Shown: positions 38,901 to 52,339 of the stretch, piece after piece
Position numbering within the stretch: position 1 is the stretch's first letter
How the letters are laid out: each line of letters starts with the position of its first letter
Origin: Nematostella vectensis
Lineage: Eukaryota > Cnidaria > Anthozoa > Actiniaria > Edwardsiidae
Direction of reading: 5' to 3'
Assembly (NCBI RefSeq): GCF_932526225.1
Contig: NC_064040.1
Coordinates: 808,001-872,000, forward strand
Length of the DNA stretch: 64,000 nucleotides
Translations under genes and position numbers: made by a program
Notes under the pieces: model-generated
Told to the model about the DNA's origin: nothing
Database searches by the model: none
What the model saw: the letters and a program-made list of their open reading frames with translations, nothing else

Positions 38901-39738
38901 CTATTGGTATCGTAAACTATCCCAAGCAATGTCACCATCGGACTGGAGGTTACATTCGGGAAAAGCTTCAGGGTTACATTCGGGAATTTGTTTTACGAGT
39001 GTAACCTCCAAAAGGTTACAATCGATAATTTTTTTTCCGAATGTAAATTCCAAAAAGTAACATTAGCAAAATAAAACAGTATACTCGGAAAAAAAGGTAT
39101 ATCAATCTATCGAGCGCTATGCTCTATGTTAGAATCTACTTAATCAAGTTATCCAAGGAATCTAGTTAGTTCTTGTGTGCATAAAATATGTACAGGATCC
39201 TGAACAAAGCATGAGCACATCAAAGATGCTGAGAGTACATAAAAATGTCCCTATACCTTCTTTTTATGTCATGACACACCAAGAACAGTATAATTAAGTA
39301 TCGATATTTAAAAAAAAATAAAGAAAAAAAAATAGGCTATCAGCGGGAATCGAACCCGGGTCGCTGCGTTAGTAGTCAAGTGCCCGCAACGAAAGACTAA
39401 CGTGGCATTGCTGAAGGGAATTGTAATGAAAATTACTTTTAATACTATTGGTATCGTAAACTATCCCAAGCAAAGTCACCATCGGACTGGAGGTTACATT
39501 CGGGAAAAGCTTCAGGGTTACATTCGGGAATTTGTTTTACGAGTGTAACCTCCAAAAGGTTACAATCAATATTTTTTTTCCGAATGTAAATTCCAAAAAG
39601 TAACATTAGGAAAAATAAAACAGTATACTCGGAAAAAAAGGTATATCAATCTATCGAGCGCTATGCTCTATGTTAGAATCTACTTAATCAAGTTATCCAA
39701 GGAATCTAGTTAGTTCTTGTGCGCATAAAATATGTACA
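35936..39738 (+). repeat. Satellite block 11, P-Q-R type monomers
   Basis: Anchors 35936, 36479, 37023, 37566, 38109, 38652, 39195. Type P (35936, 38109) has GGTGGCTGCGGTAG, AAGTGCCGCAACG (one C lost) and GGGAATCGTAATG; type Q (36479) has GCGTTTGTAG and GCAATGTCACC; Q' (37023, 38652) has GGCTATAAGCGGG; type R (37566) has CTTCCGGGTTAC and GGGACTTTG. P and its follower recur after 2173 bp. These types build the trimer units at 42.5 and 52.3 kb. Confidence 0.88.
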
Positions 39739-40831
39739 GGATCCTGAACAAAGCATGAGCACATCAAAGATGCTGAGAGTACATAAAAATGTCCCTATAC
39801 CTTCTTTTTATGTCATGACACACCAAGAACAGTATAATTAAGTATCGATATTTAAAAAAAAATTAAAGAAAAAAAAAATAGGCTATCAGCGGGAATCGAA
39901 CCCGGGTAGCTGCGGTAGTAGTCAAGTGCCCGCAACGAAAGACTAACGTGGCATTGCTGAAGGGAATTGTAATGAAAATTACTTTTAATACTATTGGTAT
40001 CGTAAACTATCCCAAGCAAAGTCACCATCCGCCTGGAGGTTACCTTCGGGAAAAGCTTCAGGGTTACATTCGGGAATTTGTTTTACGAGTGCAACCTCCA
40101 AAAGGTTACCATCGATAATTTTTTTCCGAATGTAAATTCCAAAAAGTATCATTAGGAAAAATAAAACAGTATACTCGGAAAAAAAGGTATATCAATCTAT
40201 CGAGCGCTATGCTCTATGTTAGAATCTACTTAATCAAGTTATCCAAGGAATCTAGTTAGTTCTTGTGCGCATAAAATATGTACAGGATCCTGAACAAAGC
40301 ATGAACACATCAAAGATGCTGAGAGTACATAAAAATGTCCCTATACCTTCTTTGTATGTCAAGACACACCAAGAACAGTATAATTAAGTATCGATATTTA
40401 AAAAAAAATAATAAAGAAAAAAAAATAGGCTATCAGCGGGAATCGAACCCGGGTCGCTGCGGTAGTAGTCAAGTGCCCGCAACGAAAGACTAACGTGGCA
40501 TTGCAGAAGGGAATTGTAATGAAAATTACTTTTAATACTATTGGTATCGTAAACTATCCCAAGCAAAGTCACCATCGGACTGGAGGTTACATTCGGGAAA
40601 AGCTTCAGGGTTACATTCGGGAATTTGTTTTACGAGTGCAACCTCCAAAAGGTTACCATCGATAACTTTTTTCCGAATGTAAATTCCAAAAAGTAACATT
40701 AGGAAAAATAAAACAGTATACTCGGAAAAAAAGGTATATCAATCTATCGAGCGCTATGCTCTATGTTAGAATCTACTTAATCAAGTTATCCAAGGAATCT
40801 AGTTAGTTCTTGTGTGCATAAAATATGTACA
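39739..40831 (+). repeat. Satellite pair recurring at 56.1 kb
   Basis: Anchors 39739 and 40285. The pair has GGTAGCTGCGGTAG, CATCCGCCTGGAGG and TACCTTCGGG, then CTTTGTATGTC, TTGCAGAAGGG and CGATAACTTTTTTCC. The same two monomers lie at 56148-57240, an offset of 16409 bp, and the second one again at 58885. Confidence 0.88.
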
Positions 40832-42534
40832 GGATCCTGAACAAAGCATGAGCACATCAAAGATTCTGAGAGTACATAAAAATGTCCCTATACCTTCTTT
40901 TTATGTCATGACACACCAAGAACAGTATAATTAAGTATCGATATTAAAAAAAAAAAATTAAAGAAAAAAAAAGGCTATCAGCGGGAATCGAACCCGGGTC
41001 GCTGCGTTAGTAGTCAAGTGCCCGCAACGAAAGACTAACGTGGCATTACTGAAGGGAATTGTAATGAAAATTACTTTTAATACAATTGGTATCGTAAACT
41101 AACGTGGCATTACTGAAGGGAATTGTAATGAAAATTACTTTTAATACTATTGGTATCGTAAACTATCCCAAGCAAAGTCACCATCGGACTGGAGGTTACA
41201 TTCGGGAAAAGCTTCAGGGTTACATTCGGGAATTTGTTTTACAAGTGTAACCTCCAAAAGGTTACAATCGATAATTTTTTTTCCGAATGTAAATTCCAAA
41301 AAGTAACATTAGGAAAAATAAAACAGTATACTCGGAAAAAAGGTATATCAATTTATCGAGCGCTATGCTCTATGTTAGAATCTACTTAATCAAGTTAACT
41401 AAGGAATCTAGTTAGTTCTTGTGTGTATAAAATATGTACAGGATCCTGAACAAAGCATGAGCACATCAAAGATGCTGAGAGTACATAAAAATGTCCGTAT
41501 ACCTTCTTTTTATGTCATGACACACAAAGAACAGTATAATTAAGTATCGATATTACAAAAAAAAAAAAATAAAGAAAAAAAATAGGCTATCAGCGGGAAT
41601 CGAACCCGGGTCGCTACGTTAGTAGTCAAGTGCCCGCAACGAAAGACTAACGTGGCATTGCTGAAGGGAATTGTAATGAAAATTACTTTTAATACTATTG
41701 GTATCGTAAACTATCCCAAGCAAAGTCACCATCAGACTGGAGGTTACATTCGGGAAAAGCTTCAGGGTTACATTCGGGAATTTGTTTTACGAGGGTAACC
41801 TCCAAAAGGTTACAATCGATAATTTTTTTTCCGAATGTAAATTCCAAAAAGTAACATTACGAAAAATAAAACAGTATACTCGGAAAAAAAGGTATATCAA
41901 TCTATCGAGCGCTATGCTCTATGTTAGAATCTACTTAATCAAGTTATCCAAGGAATCTAGTTAGTTCTTGTGTGCATAAAATATGTACAGGATCCTGAAC
42001 AAAGCATGAGCACATCAAAGATGCTGAGAGTACAAAAAAATGTCCCTATACCTTCTTTTTATGTCATGACACACCAAGAACAGTATAATTAAGTATCGAT
42101 ATTTAAAAAAAAAATAAAGAAAAAAAAATAGGCTATCAGCGGGAATGCAACCCGGGTCGCTGCGTTAGTAGTCAAGTGTCCGCAACGAAAGAATAACGTG
42201 GCATTGCTGAAGGGAATTGTAATGAAAATTACTTTTAATACTATTGGTATCGTAAACTATCCCAAGCAAAGTCACCATCGGACTGGAGGTTACATTCGGG
42301 AAAAGCTTCAGGGTTACATTCGGGAATTTGTTTTACGAGTGTAACCTCCAAAAGGTTACAATCGATAATTTTTTTTTGGAATGTAAATTCCAAAAAGTAA
42401 CATTAGGAAAAATAAAACAGTATACTCGGAAAAAAGGTATATCAATCTATCGAGCGCTATGCTCTATGTTAGAATCTACTTAATCAAGTTATCCAAAAAA
42501 TCTAGTTAGTTCTTGTGTGCATAAAATATGTGCA
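40832..42534 (+). repeat. Copy of 33.1-34.8 kb block
   Basis: Anchors 40832, 41441, 41990, offset 7689-7690 bp from 33143, 33752 and 34300. It keeps the 64-bp duplication, the CGCTACGTTAG monomer and the box-B-changed monomer. The 40832 monomer begins like 57241 (GATTCTGAG, GATATTAAAAAAA) before the duplication, so a recombination point lies within it. Confidence 0.87.
41034..41161 (+). repeat. 64-bp internal tandem duplication, locus 2
   Basis: Same join and same period as the duplication at 33345, with copies at 41034-41097 and from 41098. The surrounding monomers also match (7689 bp offset), so the event happened once and was copied as part of a larger block. Confidence 0.9.
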
Positions 42535-45500
42535 GGATCCTGAACAAAGCATGAGCACATCAAAGATTCTGAGAGTACATACAAATGTCCCTATACCTTC
42601 TTTTTATGTCATGACACACCAAGAACAGTATAATTAAGTATCGATATTTAAAAAAAAAATAAAGAAAAAAAATAGGCTATCAGCGGGAATCGAACCCGGG
42701 TCGCTGCGTTAGTAGTCAAGTGCCCGCAACGAAAGACTAACGTGGCATTGCTGAAGGGAATTGTAATGAAAATTACTTTTAATACTATTGGTATCGTAAA
42801 CTATCCCAAGCAAAGTCACCATCGGACTGGAGGTTACATTCGGGAAAAGCTTCCGGGTTACATTCGGGACTTTGTTTTACAAGTGTAACCTCCAAAAGGT
42901 TACAATCGATAATTTTTTTTTCCGAATGTAAATTCCAAAAAGTAACATTAGGAAAATAAAACAGTATACTCGGTAAAAAAGGTATATCAATCTATCGAGC
43001 GCTATGCTCTATGTTAGAATCTACTTAATCAAGTTATCCAAGGAATCTAGTTAGTTCTTGTGTGCATAAAATATGTACAGGATCCTGAACAAAGCATGAG
43101 CACATCAAAGATGCTGAGAGTACATAAAAATGTCCCTATACCTTCTTTTTATGTCATGACACACCAAGAACAGTATAATTAAGTATCGATATTTAAAAAA
43201 AAAAAAGAAAAAAAAATAGGCTATCAGCGGGAATCGAACCCGGGTGGCTGCGGTAGTAGTCAAGTGCCGCAACGAAAGACTAACGTGGCATTGTTGAAGG
43301 GAATCGTAATGAAAATTACTTTTAATGCTATTGGTATCGTAAACTATCCCAAGCAAAGTCAACATCGGACTGGAGGTTACATTCGGGAAAAGCTTCAGGG
43401 TTACATTCGGGAATTTGTTTTACGAGTGTAACCTCCAAAAGGTTACAATCAATAATTTTTTTTCCGAATGTAAATTCCAAAAAGTAACATTAGGAAAAAT
43501 AAAACAGTATACTCGGAGAAAAAGGTATATCAATCTATCGAGCGCTATGCTCTATGTTAGAATCTACTTAATCAAGTTATCCAAGGAATCTAGTTAGTTC
43601 TTGTGTGCATAAAATATGTACAGGATCCTGAACAAAGCATGAGCACATCAAAGATGCTGAGAGTACATAAAAATGTCCCTATACCTTCTTTTTATGTCAT
43701 GACACACCAAGAACAGTATAATTAAGTATCGATATTTAAAAAAAAAATAAAGAAAAAAAAATAGGCTATCAGCGGGAATCGAACCCGGGTCGCTGCGTTT
43801 GTAGTCAAGTGCCCGCAACGAAAGACTAACGTGGCATTGTTGAATGGAATTATAATGAAAATTACTTTTAATACTATTGGTATCGTAAACTATCCCAAGC
43901 AATGTCACCATCGGACTGGAGGTTACATTCGGGAAAAGCTTCAGGGTTACATTCGGGAATTTGTTTTACGAGTGTAACCTCCAAAAGGTTACAATCGATA
44001 ATTTTTTTTCCGAATGTAAATTCCAAAAAGTAACATTAGGAAAATAAAACAGTATACTCGGAAAAAAAGGTATATCAATCTATCGAGCGCTATGCTCTAT
44101 GTTAGAATCTACTTAATCAAGTTATCCAAGGAATCTAGTTAGTTCTTGTGTGCATAAAATATGTACAGGATCCTGAACAAAGCATGAGCACATCAAAGAT
44201 GCTGAGAGTACATAAAAATGTCCCTATACCTTCTTTTTATGTCATGACACACCAAGAACAGTATAATTAACTATCGATATTTAAAAAAAAATAAAGAAAA
44301 AAAAAATAGGCTATCAGCGGGAATCGAACCCGGGTCGCTGCGTTAGTAGTCAAGTGCCCGCAACGAAAGACTAACGTGGCATTGCTGAAGGGAATTGTAA
44401 TGAAAATTACTTTTAATACTATTGGTATCGTAAACTATCCCAAGCAAAGTCACCATCGGACTGGAGGTTACATTCGGGAAAAGCTTCCGGGTTACATTCG
44501 GGACTTTGTTTTACAAGTGTAACCTCCAAAAGGTTACAATCGATAATTTTTTTTCCGAATGTAAATTCCAAAAAGTAACATTAGGAAAATAAAACAGTAT
44601 ACTCGGTAAAAAAGGTATATCAATCTATCGAGCGCTATGCTCTATGTTAGAATCTACTTAATCAAGTTATCCAAGGAATCTAGTTAGTTCTTGTGTGAAT
44701 AAAATATGTACAGGATCCTGAACAAAGCATGAGCACATCAAAGATGCTGAGAGTACATAAAAATGTCCCTATACCTTCTTTTTATGTCATGACACACCAA
44801 GAACAGTATAATTAAGTATCGATATTTAAAAAAAAAAAAGAAAAAAAAATAGGCTATCAGCGGGAATCGAACCCGGGTGGCTGCGGTAGTAGTCAAGTGC
44901 CGCAACGAAAGACTAACGTGGCATTGTTGAAGGGAATCGTAATGAAAATTACTTTTAATGCTATTGGTATCGTAAACTATCCCAAGCAAAGTCAACATCG
45001 GACTGGAGGTTACATTCGGGAAAAGCTTCAGGGTTACATTCGGGAATTTGTTTTACGAGTGTAACCTCCAAAAGGTTACAATCAATAATTTTTTTTCCGA
45101 ATGTAAATTCCAAAAAGTAACATTAGGAAAAATAAAACAGTATACTCGGAGAAAAAGGTATATCAATCTATCGAGCGCTATGCTCTATGTTAGAATCTAC
45201 TTAATCAAGTTATCCATGGAATCTAGTTAGTTCTTGTGTGCATAAAATATGTACAGGATCCTGAACAAAGCATGAGCACATCAAAGATGCTGAGAGTACA
45301 TAAAAATGTCCCTATACCTTCTTTTTATGTCATGACACACCAAGAACAGTATAATTAAGTATCGATATTTAAAAAAAAATAAAGAAAAAAAAATAGGCTA
45401 TAAGCGGGAATCGAACCCGGGTCGCTGCGTTAGTAGTCAAGTGCCCGCAACGAAAGACTAACGTGGCATTGTTGAAGGGAATTATAATGAAAATTACTTT

Positions 45501-46343
45501 TAATACTATTGGTATCGTAAACTATCCCAAGCAATGTCACCATCGGACTGGAGGTTACATTCGGGAAAAGCTTCAGGGTTACATTCGGGAATTTGTTTTA
45601 CGAGTGTAACCTCCAAAAGGTTACAATCGATAATTTTTTTTCCGAATGTAAATTCCAAAAAGTAACATTAGGAAAATAAAACAGTATACTCGGAAAAAAA
45701 GGTATATCAATCTATCGAGCGCTATGCTCTATGTTAGAATCTACTTAATCAAGTTATCCAAGGAATCTAGTTAGTTCTTGTGTGCATAAAATATGTACAG
45801 GATCCTGAACAAAGCATGAGCACATCAAAGATGCTGAGAGTACATAAAAATGTCCCTATACCTTCTTTTTATGTCATGACACACCAAGAACAGTATAATT
45901 AAGTATCGATATTTTAAAAAAAATAAAGAAAAAAAAATAGGCTATCAGCGGGAATCGAACCCGGGTCGCTGCGTTAGTAGTCAAGTGCCCGCAACGAAAG
46001 ACTAACGTGGCATTGCTGAAGGGAATTGTAATGAAAATTACTTTTAATACTATTGGTATCGTAAACAATCCCAAGCAAAGTCACCATCGGACTGGAGGTT
46101 ACATTCGGGAAAAGCTTTAGGGTTACATTCGGGAATTTGTTTTACGAGTGTTACCTCAAAAGGTTACAATCAATAATTTTTTTTCCGAATGTAAATTCTA
46201 AAAAGTAACATTAGAAAAAATGAAACAGTATACTCGGAAAAAAAGGTATATCAATCTATCGAGCGCTATGCTCTATGTTAGAATCTACTTAATCAAGTTA
46301 TCCAAGGAATCTAGTTAGTTCTTGTGTGCATAAAATATGTACA
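42535..46343 (+). repeat. R-P-Q trimer block, copy 1 (1633-bp unit)
   Basis: Anchors 42535 (R), 43080 (P), 43623 (Q), 44168 (R), 44713 (P), 45256 (Q'), 45800 (S). The order R-P-Q repeats after 1633 bp, and S (GTAAACAATCCC) is repeated at 46344 as a single-monomer duplication of 544 bp. The whole seven-monomer block recurs at 52340-56147, offset 9804-9805 bp. Confidence 0.89.
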
Positions 46344-49069
46344 GGATCCTGAACAAAGCATGAGCACATCAAAGATGCTGAGAGTACATAAAAATGTCCC
46401 TATACCTTCTTTTTATGTCATGACACACCAAGAACAGTATAATTAAGTATCGATATTTTAAAAAAAATAAAGAAAAAAAAATAGGCTATCAGCGGGAATC
46501 GAACCCGGGTCGCTGCGTTAGTAGTCAAGTGCCCGCAACGAAAGACTAACGTGGCATTGCTGAAGGGAATTGTAATGAAAATTACTTTTAATACTATTGG
46601 TATCGTAAACAATCCCAAGCAAAGTCACCATCGGACTGGAGGTTACATTCGGGAAAAGCTTCAGGGTTACATTCGGGAATTTGTTTTACGAGTGTAACCT
46701 CCAAAAGGTTACAATCAATAATTTTTTTCCGAATGTAAATTCCAAAAAGTAACATTAGGAAAAGTAAAACAGTATACTCGGAAAAAAAGGTATATCAATC
46801 TATCGAGCGCTATGCTCTATGTTAGAATCTACTTAATCAAGTTATCCAAGGAATCTAGTTAGTTCTTGTGCGCATAAAATATGTACAGGATCCTGAACAA
46901 AGCATGAACACATCAAAGATGCTGAGAGTACATAAAAATGTCCCTATACCTTCTTTTTATGTCATGACACACCAAGAACAGTATAATTAAGTATCGATAT
47001 TTAAAAAAAAAAAAAAGAAAAAAAAAATAGGCTATCAGCGGGAATCGAACCCGGGTCGCTGCGTTAGTAGTCAAGTGCCCGCAACGAAAGAATAACGTGG
47101 CATTACTGAAGGGAATTGTAATGAAAATTACTTTTAATACTATTGGTATCGTAAACTATCCCAAGCAATGTCACCATCGGACTGTAGGTTACATTCGGGA
47201 AAATCTTCAGGGTTACATTCGGGAATTTTTTTTACGAGTGTAACCTCCAAAAGGTTACAATCGATAATTTTTTTTCCGAATGTAAATTCCAAAAAGTAAC
47301 ATTAGGAAAATAAAACAGTATACTCGGAAAAAAAGGTATATCAATCTATCGAGCGCTATGCTCTATGTTAGAATCTACTTAATCAAGTTATCCAAGGAAT
47401 CTAGTTAGTTCTTGTGTGCATAAAATATGTACAGGATCCTGAACAAAGCATGAGCACATCAAAGATGCTGAGAGTACATAAAAATGTCCCTATACCTTCT
47501 TTTTATGTCATGACACACCAAGAACAGTATAATTAAGTATCGATATTTAAAAAAAAAAATAAAGAAAAAAAAATAGGCTATCAGCGGGAATGCAACCCGG
47601 GTCGCTGCGTTAGTAGTCAAGTGTCCGCAACGAAAGAATAACGTGGCATTGCTGAAGGGAATTGTAATGAAAATTACTTTTAATACTATTGGTATCGTAA
47701 ACTATCCCAAGCAAAGTCACCATCGGACTGGAGGTTACATTCGTGAAAAGCTTCAGGGTTACATTCGGGAATTTGTTTTACGAGTGTAACCTCCAAAAGG
47801 TTACCATCGATAATTTTTTTCCGAATGTAAATTCCAAAAAGTATCATTAGGAAAAATATAACAGTATACTCGGAAAAAAGGTATATCAATTTATCGAGCG
47901 CTATGCTCTATGTTAGAATCTACTTAATCAAGTTAACTAAGGAATCTAGTTAGTTCTTGTGTGTATAAAATATGTACAGGATCCTGAACAAAGCATGAGC
48001 ACATCAAAGATGCTGAGAGTACATAAAAATGTCCGTATACCTTCTTTTTATGTCATGACACACCAAGAACAGTATAATTAAGTATCGATATTACAAAAAA
48101 AAAAAAAAAAAAAAAAATAGGCTATCAGCGGGAATCGAACCCGGGTCGCTACGTTAGTAGTCAAGTGCCCGCAACGAAAGACTAACGTGGCATTGCTGAA
48201 GGGAATTGTAATGAAAATTACTTTTAATACTATTGGTATCGTAAACTATCCCAAGCAAAGTCACCATCAGACTGGAGGTTACATTCGGGAAAAGCTTCAG
48301 GGTTACATTCGGGAATTTGTTTTACGAGGGTAACCTCCAAAAGGTTACAATCGATAATTTTTTTTCCGAATGTAAATTCCAAAAAGTAACATTACGAAAA
48401 ATAAAACAGTATACTCGGAAAAAAAGGTATATCAATCTATCGAGCGCTATGCTCTATGTTAGAATCTACTTAATCAAGTTATCCAAGGAATCTAGTTAGT
48501 TCTTGTGTGCATAAAATATGTACAGGATCCTGAACAAAGCATGAGCACATCAAAGATGCTGAGAGTACATAAAAATGTCCCTATACCTTCTTTTTATGTC
48601 ATGACACACCAAGAACAGTATAATTAAGTATCGATATTTAAAAAAAAATAAAGAAAAAAAAATAGGCTATCAGCGGGAATGCAACCCGGGTCGCTGCGTT
48701 AGTAGTCAAGTGTCCGCAACGAAAGAATAACGTGGCATTGCTGAAGGGAATTGTAATGAAAATTACTTTTAATACTATTGGTATAGTAAACTATCCCAAG
48801 CAAAGTCACCATCGGACTGGAGGTTACATTCGGGAAAAGCTTCAGGGTTACATTCGGGAATTTGTTTTACGAGTGTAACCTCCAAAAGGTTACAATCGAT
48901 AATTTTTTTTTGGAATGTAAATTCCAAAAAGTAACATTAGAAAAAATGAAACAGTATACTCGGAAAAAAAGGTATATCAATCTATCGAGCGCTATGCTCT
49001 ATGTTAGAATCTACTTAATCAAGTTATCCAAGGAATCTAGTTAGTTCTTGTGTGCATAAAATATGTACA
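46344..49069 (+). repeat. 5-mer higher-order repeat (2726 bp), copy 1
   Basis: Anchors 46344, 46888, 47434, 47979, 48525. Every anchor has a partner exactly 2726 bp later. Marks include GTAAACAATCCC, GCATGAACAC, AAAATCTTCAGGG with TTTTTTTTACGAG, a box-B-changed monomer with ATTCGTGAAAAG, the GTGTATAAAATATG monomer and TTGGTATAGTAAAC. The two copies look near-identical, so the duplication is recent or maintained by conversion. Confidence 0.93.
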
Positions 49070-51794
49070 GGATCCTGAACAAAGCATGAGCACATCAAAG
49101 ATGCTGAGAGTACATAAAAATGTCCCTATACCTTCTTTTTATGTCATGACACACCAAGAACAGTATAATTAAGTATCGATATTTTAAAAAAAATAAAGAA
49201 AAAAAAATAGGCTATCAGCGGGAATCGAACCCGGGTCGCTGCGTTAGTAGTCAAGTGCCCGCAACGAAAGACTAACGTGGCATTGCTGAAGGGAATTGTA
49301 ATGAAAATTACTTTTAATACTATTGGTATCGTAAACAATCCCAAGCAAAGTCACCATCGGACTGGAGGTTACATTCGGGAAAAGCTTCAGGGTTACATTC
49401 GGGAATTTGTTTTACGAGTGTAACCTCCAAAAGGTTACAATCAATAATTTTTTTCCGAATGTAAATTCCAAAAAGTAACATTAGGAAAAGTAAAACAGTA
49501 TACTCGGAAAAAAAGGTATATCAATCTATCGAGCGCTATGCTCTATGTTAGAATCTACTTAATCAAGTTATCCAAGGAATCTAGTTAGTTCTTGTGCGCA
49601 TAAAATATGTACAGGATCCTGAACAAAGCATGAACACATCAAAGATGCTGAGAGTACATAAAAATGTCCCTATACCTTCTTTTTATGTCATGACACACCA
49701 AGAACAGTATAATTAAGTATCGATATTTAAAAAAAAAAAAAAGAAAAAAAAAATAGGCTATCAGCGGGAATCGAACCCGGGTCGCTGCGTTAGTAGTCAA
49801 GTGCCCGCAACGAAAGAATAACGTGGCATTACTGAAGGGAATTGTAATGAAAATTACTTTTAATACTATTGGTATCGTAAACTATCCCAAGCAATGTCAC
49901 CATCGGACTGTAGGTTACATTCGGGAAAATCTTCAGGGTTACATTCGGGAATTTTTTTTACGAGTGTAACCTCCAAAAGGTTACAATCGATAATTTTTTT
50001 TCCGAATGTAAATTCCAAAAAGTAACATTAGGAAAATAAAACAGTATACTCGGAAAAAAAGGTATATCAATCTATCGAGCGCTATGCTCTATGTTAGAAT
50101 CTACTTAATCAAGTTATCCAAGGAATCTAGTTAGTTCTTGTGTGCATAAAATATGTACAGGATCCTGAACAAAGCATGAGCACATCAAAGATGCTGAGAG
50201 TACATAAAAATGTCCCTATACCTTCTTTTTATGTCATGACACACCAAGAACAGTATAATTAAGTATCGATATTTAAAAAAAAAAATAAAGAAAAAAAAAT
50301 AGGCTATCAGCGGGAATGCAACCCGGGTCGCTGCGTTAGTAGTCAAGTGTCCGCAACGAAAGAATAACGTGGCATTGCTGAAGGGAATTGTAATGAAAAT
50401 TACTTTTAATACTATTGGTATCGTAAACTATCCCAAGCAAAGTCACCATCGGACTGGAGGTTACATTCGTGAAAAGCTTCAGGGTTACATTCGGGAATTT
50501 GTTTTACGAGTGTAACCTCCAAAAGGTTACCATCGATAATTTTTTTCCGAATGTAAATTCCAAAAAGTATCATTAGGAAAAATATAACAGTATACTCGGA
50601 AAAAAGGTATATCAATTTATCGAGCGCTATGCTCTATGTTAGAATCTACTTAATCAAGTTAACTAAGGAATCTAGTTAGTTCTTGTGTGTATAAAATATG
50701 TACAGGATCCTGAACAAAGCATGAGCACATCAAAGATGCTGAGAGTACATAAAAATGTCCGTATACCTTCTTTTTATGTCATGACACACCAAGAACAGTA
50801 TAATTAAGTATCGATATTACAAAAAAAAAAAAAAAAAAAAAAATAGGCTATCAGCGGGAATCGAACCCGGGTCGCTACGTTAGTAGTCAAGTGCCCGCAA
50901 CGAAAGACTAACGTGGCATTGCTGAAGGGAATTGTAATGAAAATTACTTTTAATACTATTGGTATCGTAAACTATCCCAAGCAAAGTCACCATCAGACTG
51001 GAGGTTACATTCGGGAAAAGCTTCAGGGTTACATTCGGGAATTTGTTTTACGAGGGTAACCTCCAAAAGGTTACAATCGATAATTTTTTTTCCGAATGTA
51101 AATTCCAAAAAGTAACATTACGAAAAATAAAACAGTATACTCGGAAAAAAAGGTATATCAATCTATCGAGCGCTATGCTCTATGTTAGAATCTACTTAAT
51201 CAAGTTATCCAAGGAATCTAGTTAGTTCTTGTGTGCATAAAATATGTACAGGATCCTGAACAAAGCATGAGCACATCAAAGATGCTGAGAGTACATAAAA
51301 ATGTCCCTATACCTTCTTTTTATGTCATGACACACCAAGAACAGTATAATTAAGTATCGATATTTAAAAAAAAATAAAGAAAAAAAAATAGGCTATCAGC
51401 GGGAATGCAACCCGGGTCGCTGCGTTAGTAGTCAAGTGTCCGCAACGAAAGAATAACGTGGCATTGCTGAAGGGAATTGTAATGAAAATTACTTTTAATA
51501 CTATTGGTATAGTAAACTATCCCAAGCAAAGTCACCATCGGACTGGAGGTTACATTCGGGAAAAGCTTCAGGGTTACATTCGGGAATTTGTTTTACGAGT
51601 GTAACCTCCAAAAGGTTACAATCGATAATTTTTTTTTGGAATGTAAATTCCAAAAAGTAACATTAGGAAAAATAAAACAGTATACTCGGAAAAAAGGTAT
51701 ATCAATCTATCGAGCGCTATGCTCTATGTTAGAATCTACTTAATCAAGTTATCCAAGAAATCTAGTTAGTTCTTGTGTGCATAAAATATGTGCA
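49070..51794 (+). repeat. 5-mer higher-order repeat (2726 bp), copy 2
   Basis: Anchors 49070, 49614, 50160, 50705, 51251. It repeats the preceding block. The exchange point can be placed: copy 2 begins near 48937, where a TTTGGAATG-type monomer changes into ACATTAGAAAAAATGAAAC, the sequence seen at about 46208 at the start of copy 1. At 51660 the expected third occurrence is absent. Confidence 0.93.
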
Positions 51795-52339
51795 GGATCC
51801 TGAACAAAGCATGAGCACATCAAAGATGCTGAGAGTACATAAAAATGTCCCTATACCTTCTTTTTATGTCATGACACACCAAGAACAGTATAATTAAGTA
51901 TCGATATTTAAAAAAAAAATAAAGAAAAAAAAATAGGCTATCAGCGGGAATGCAACCCGGGTCGCTGCGTTAGTAGTCAAGTGCCCGCAACGAAAGACTA
52001 ACGTGGCATTGCTGAAGGGAATTGTAATGAAAATTACTTTTAATACTATTGGTATCGTAAACTATCCCAAGCAAAGTCACCATCGGACTGGAGGTTACAT
52101 TCGGGAAAAGCTTCAGGGTTACATTCGGGAATTTGTTTTACGAGTGTAACCTCCAAAAGGTTACAATCGGTAATTTTTTTTTGGAATGTAAATTCCAAAA
52201 AGTAACATTAGGAAAAATAAAACAGTATACTCGGAAAAAAGGTATATCAATCTATCGAGCGCTATGCTCTATGTTAGAATCTACTTAATCAAGTTATCCA
52301 AAAAATCTAGTTAGTTCTTGTGTGCATAAAATATGTGCA
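51795..52339 (+). repeat. Single intermediate monomer
   Basis: Anchor 51795. It has the box-B change (GGAATGCAACCC) but keeps AAGTGCCCGC and AAGACTAACG, where related copies have AAGTGTCCGC and AAGAATAACG. It is therefore a recombinant or an intermediate. It also has ACAATCGGTAATT in place of ACAATCGATAATT. Confidence 0.85.
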
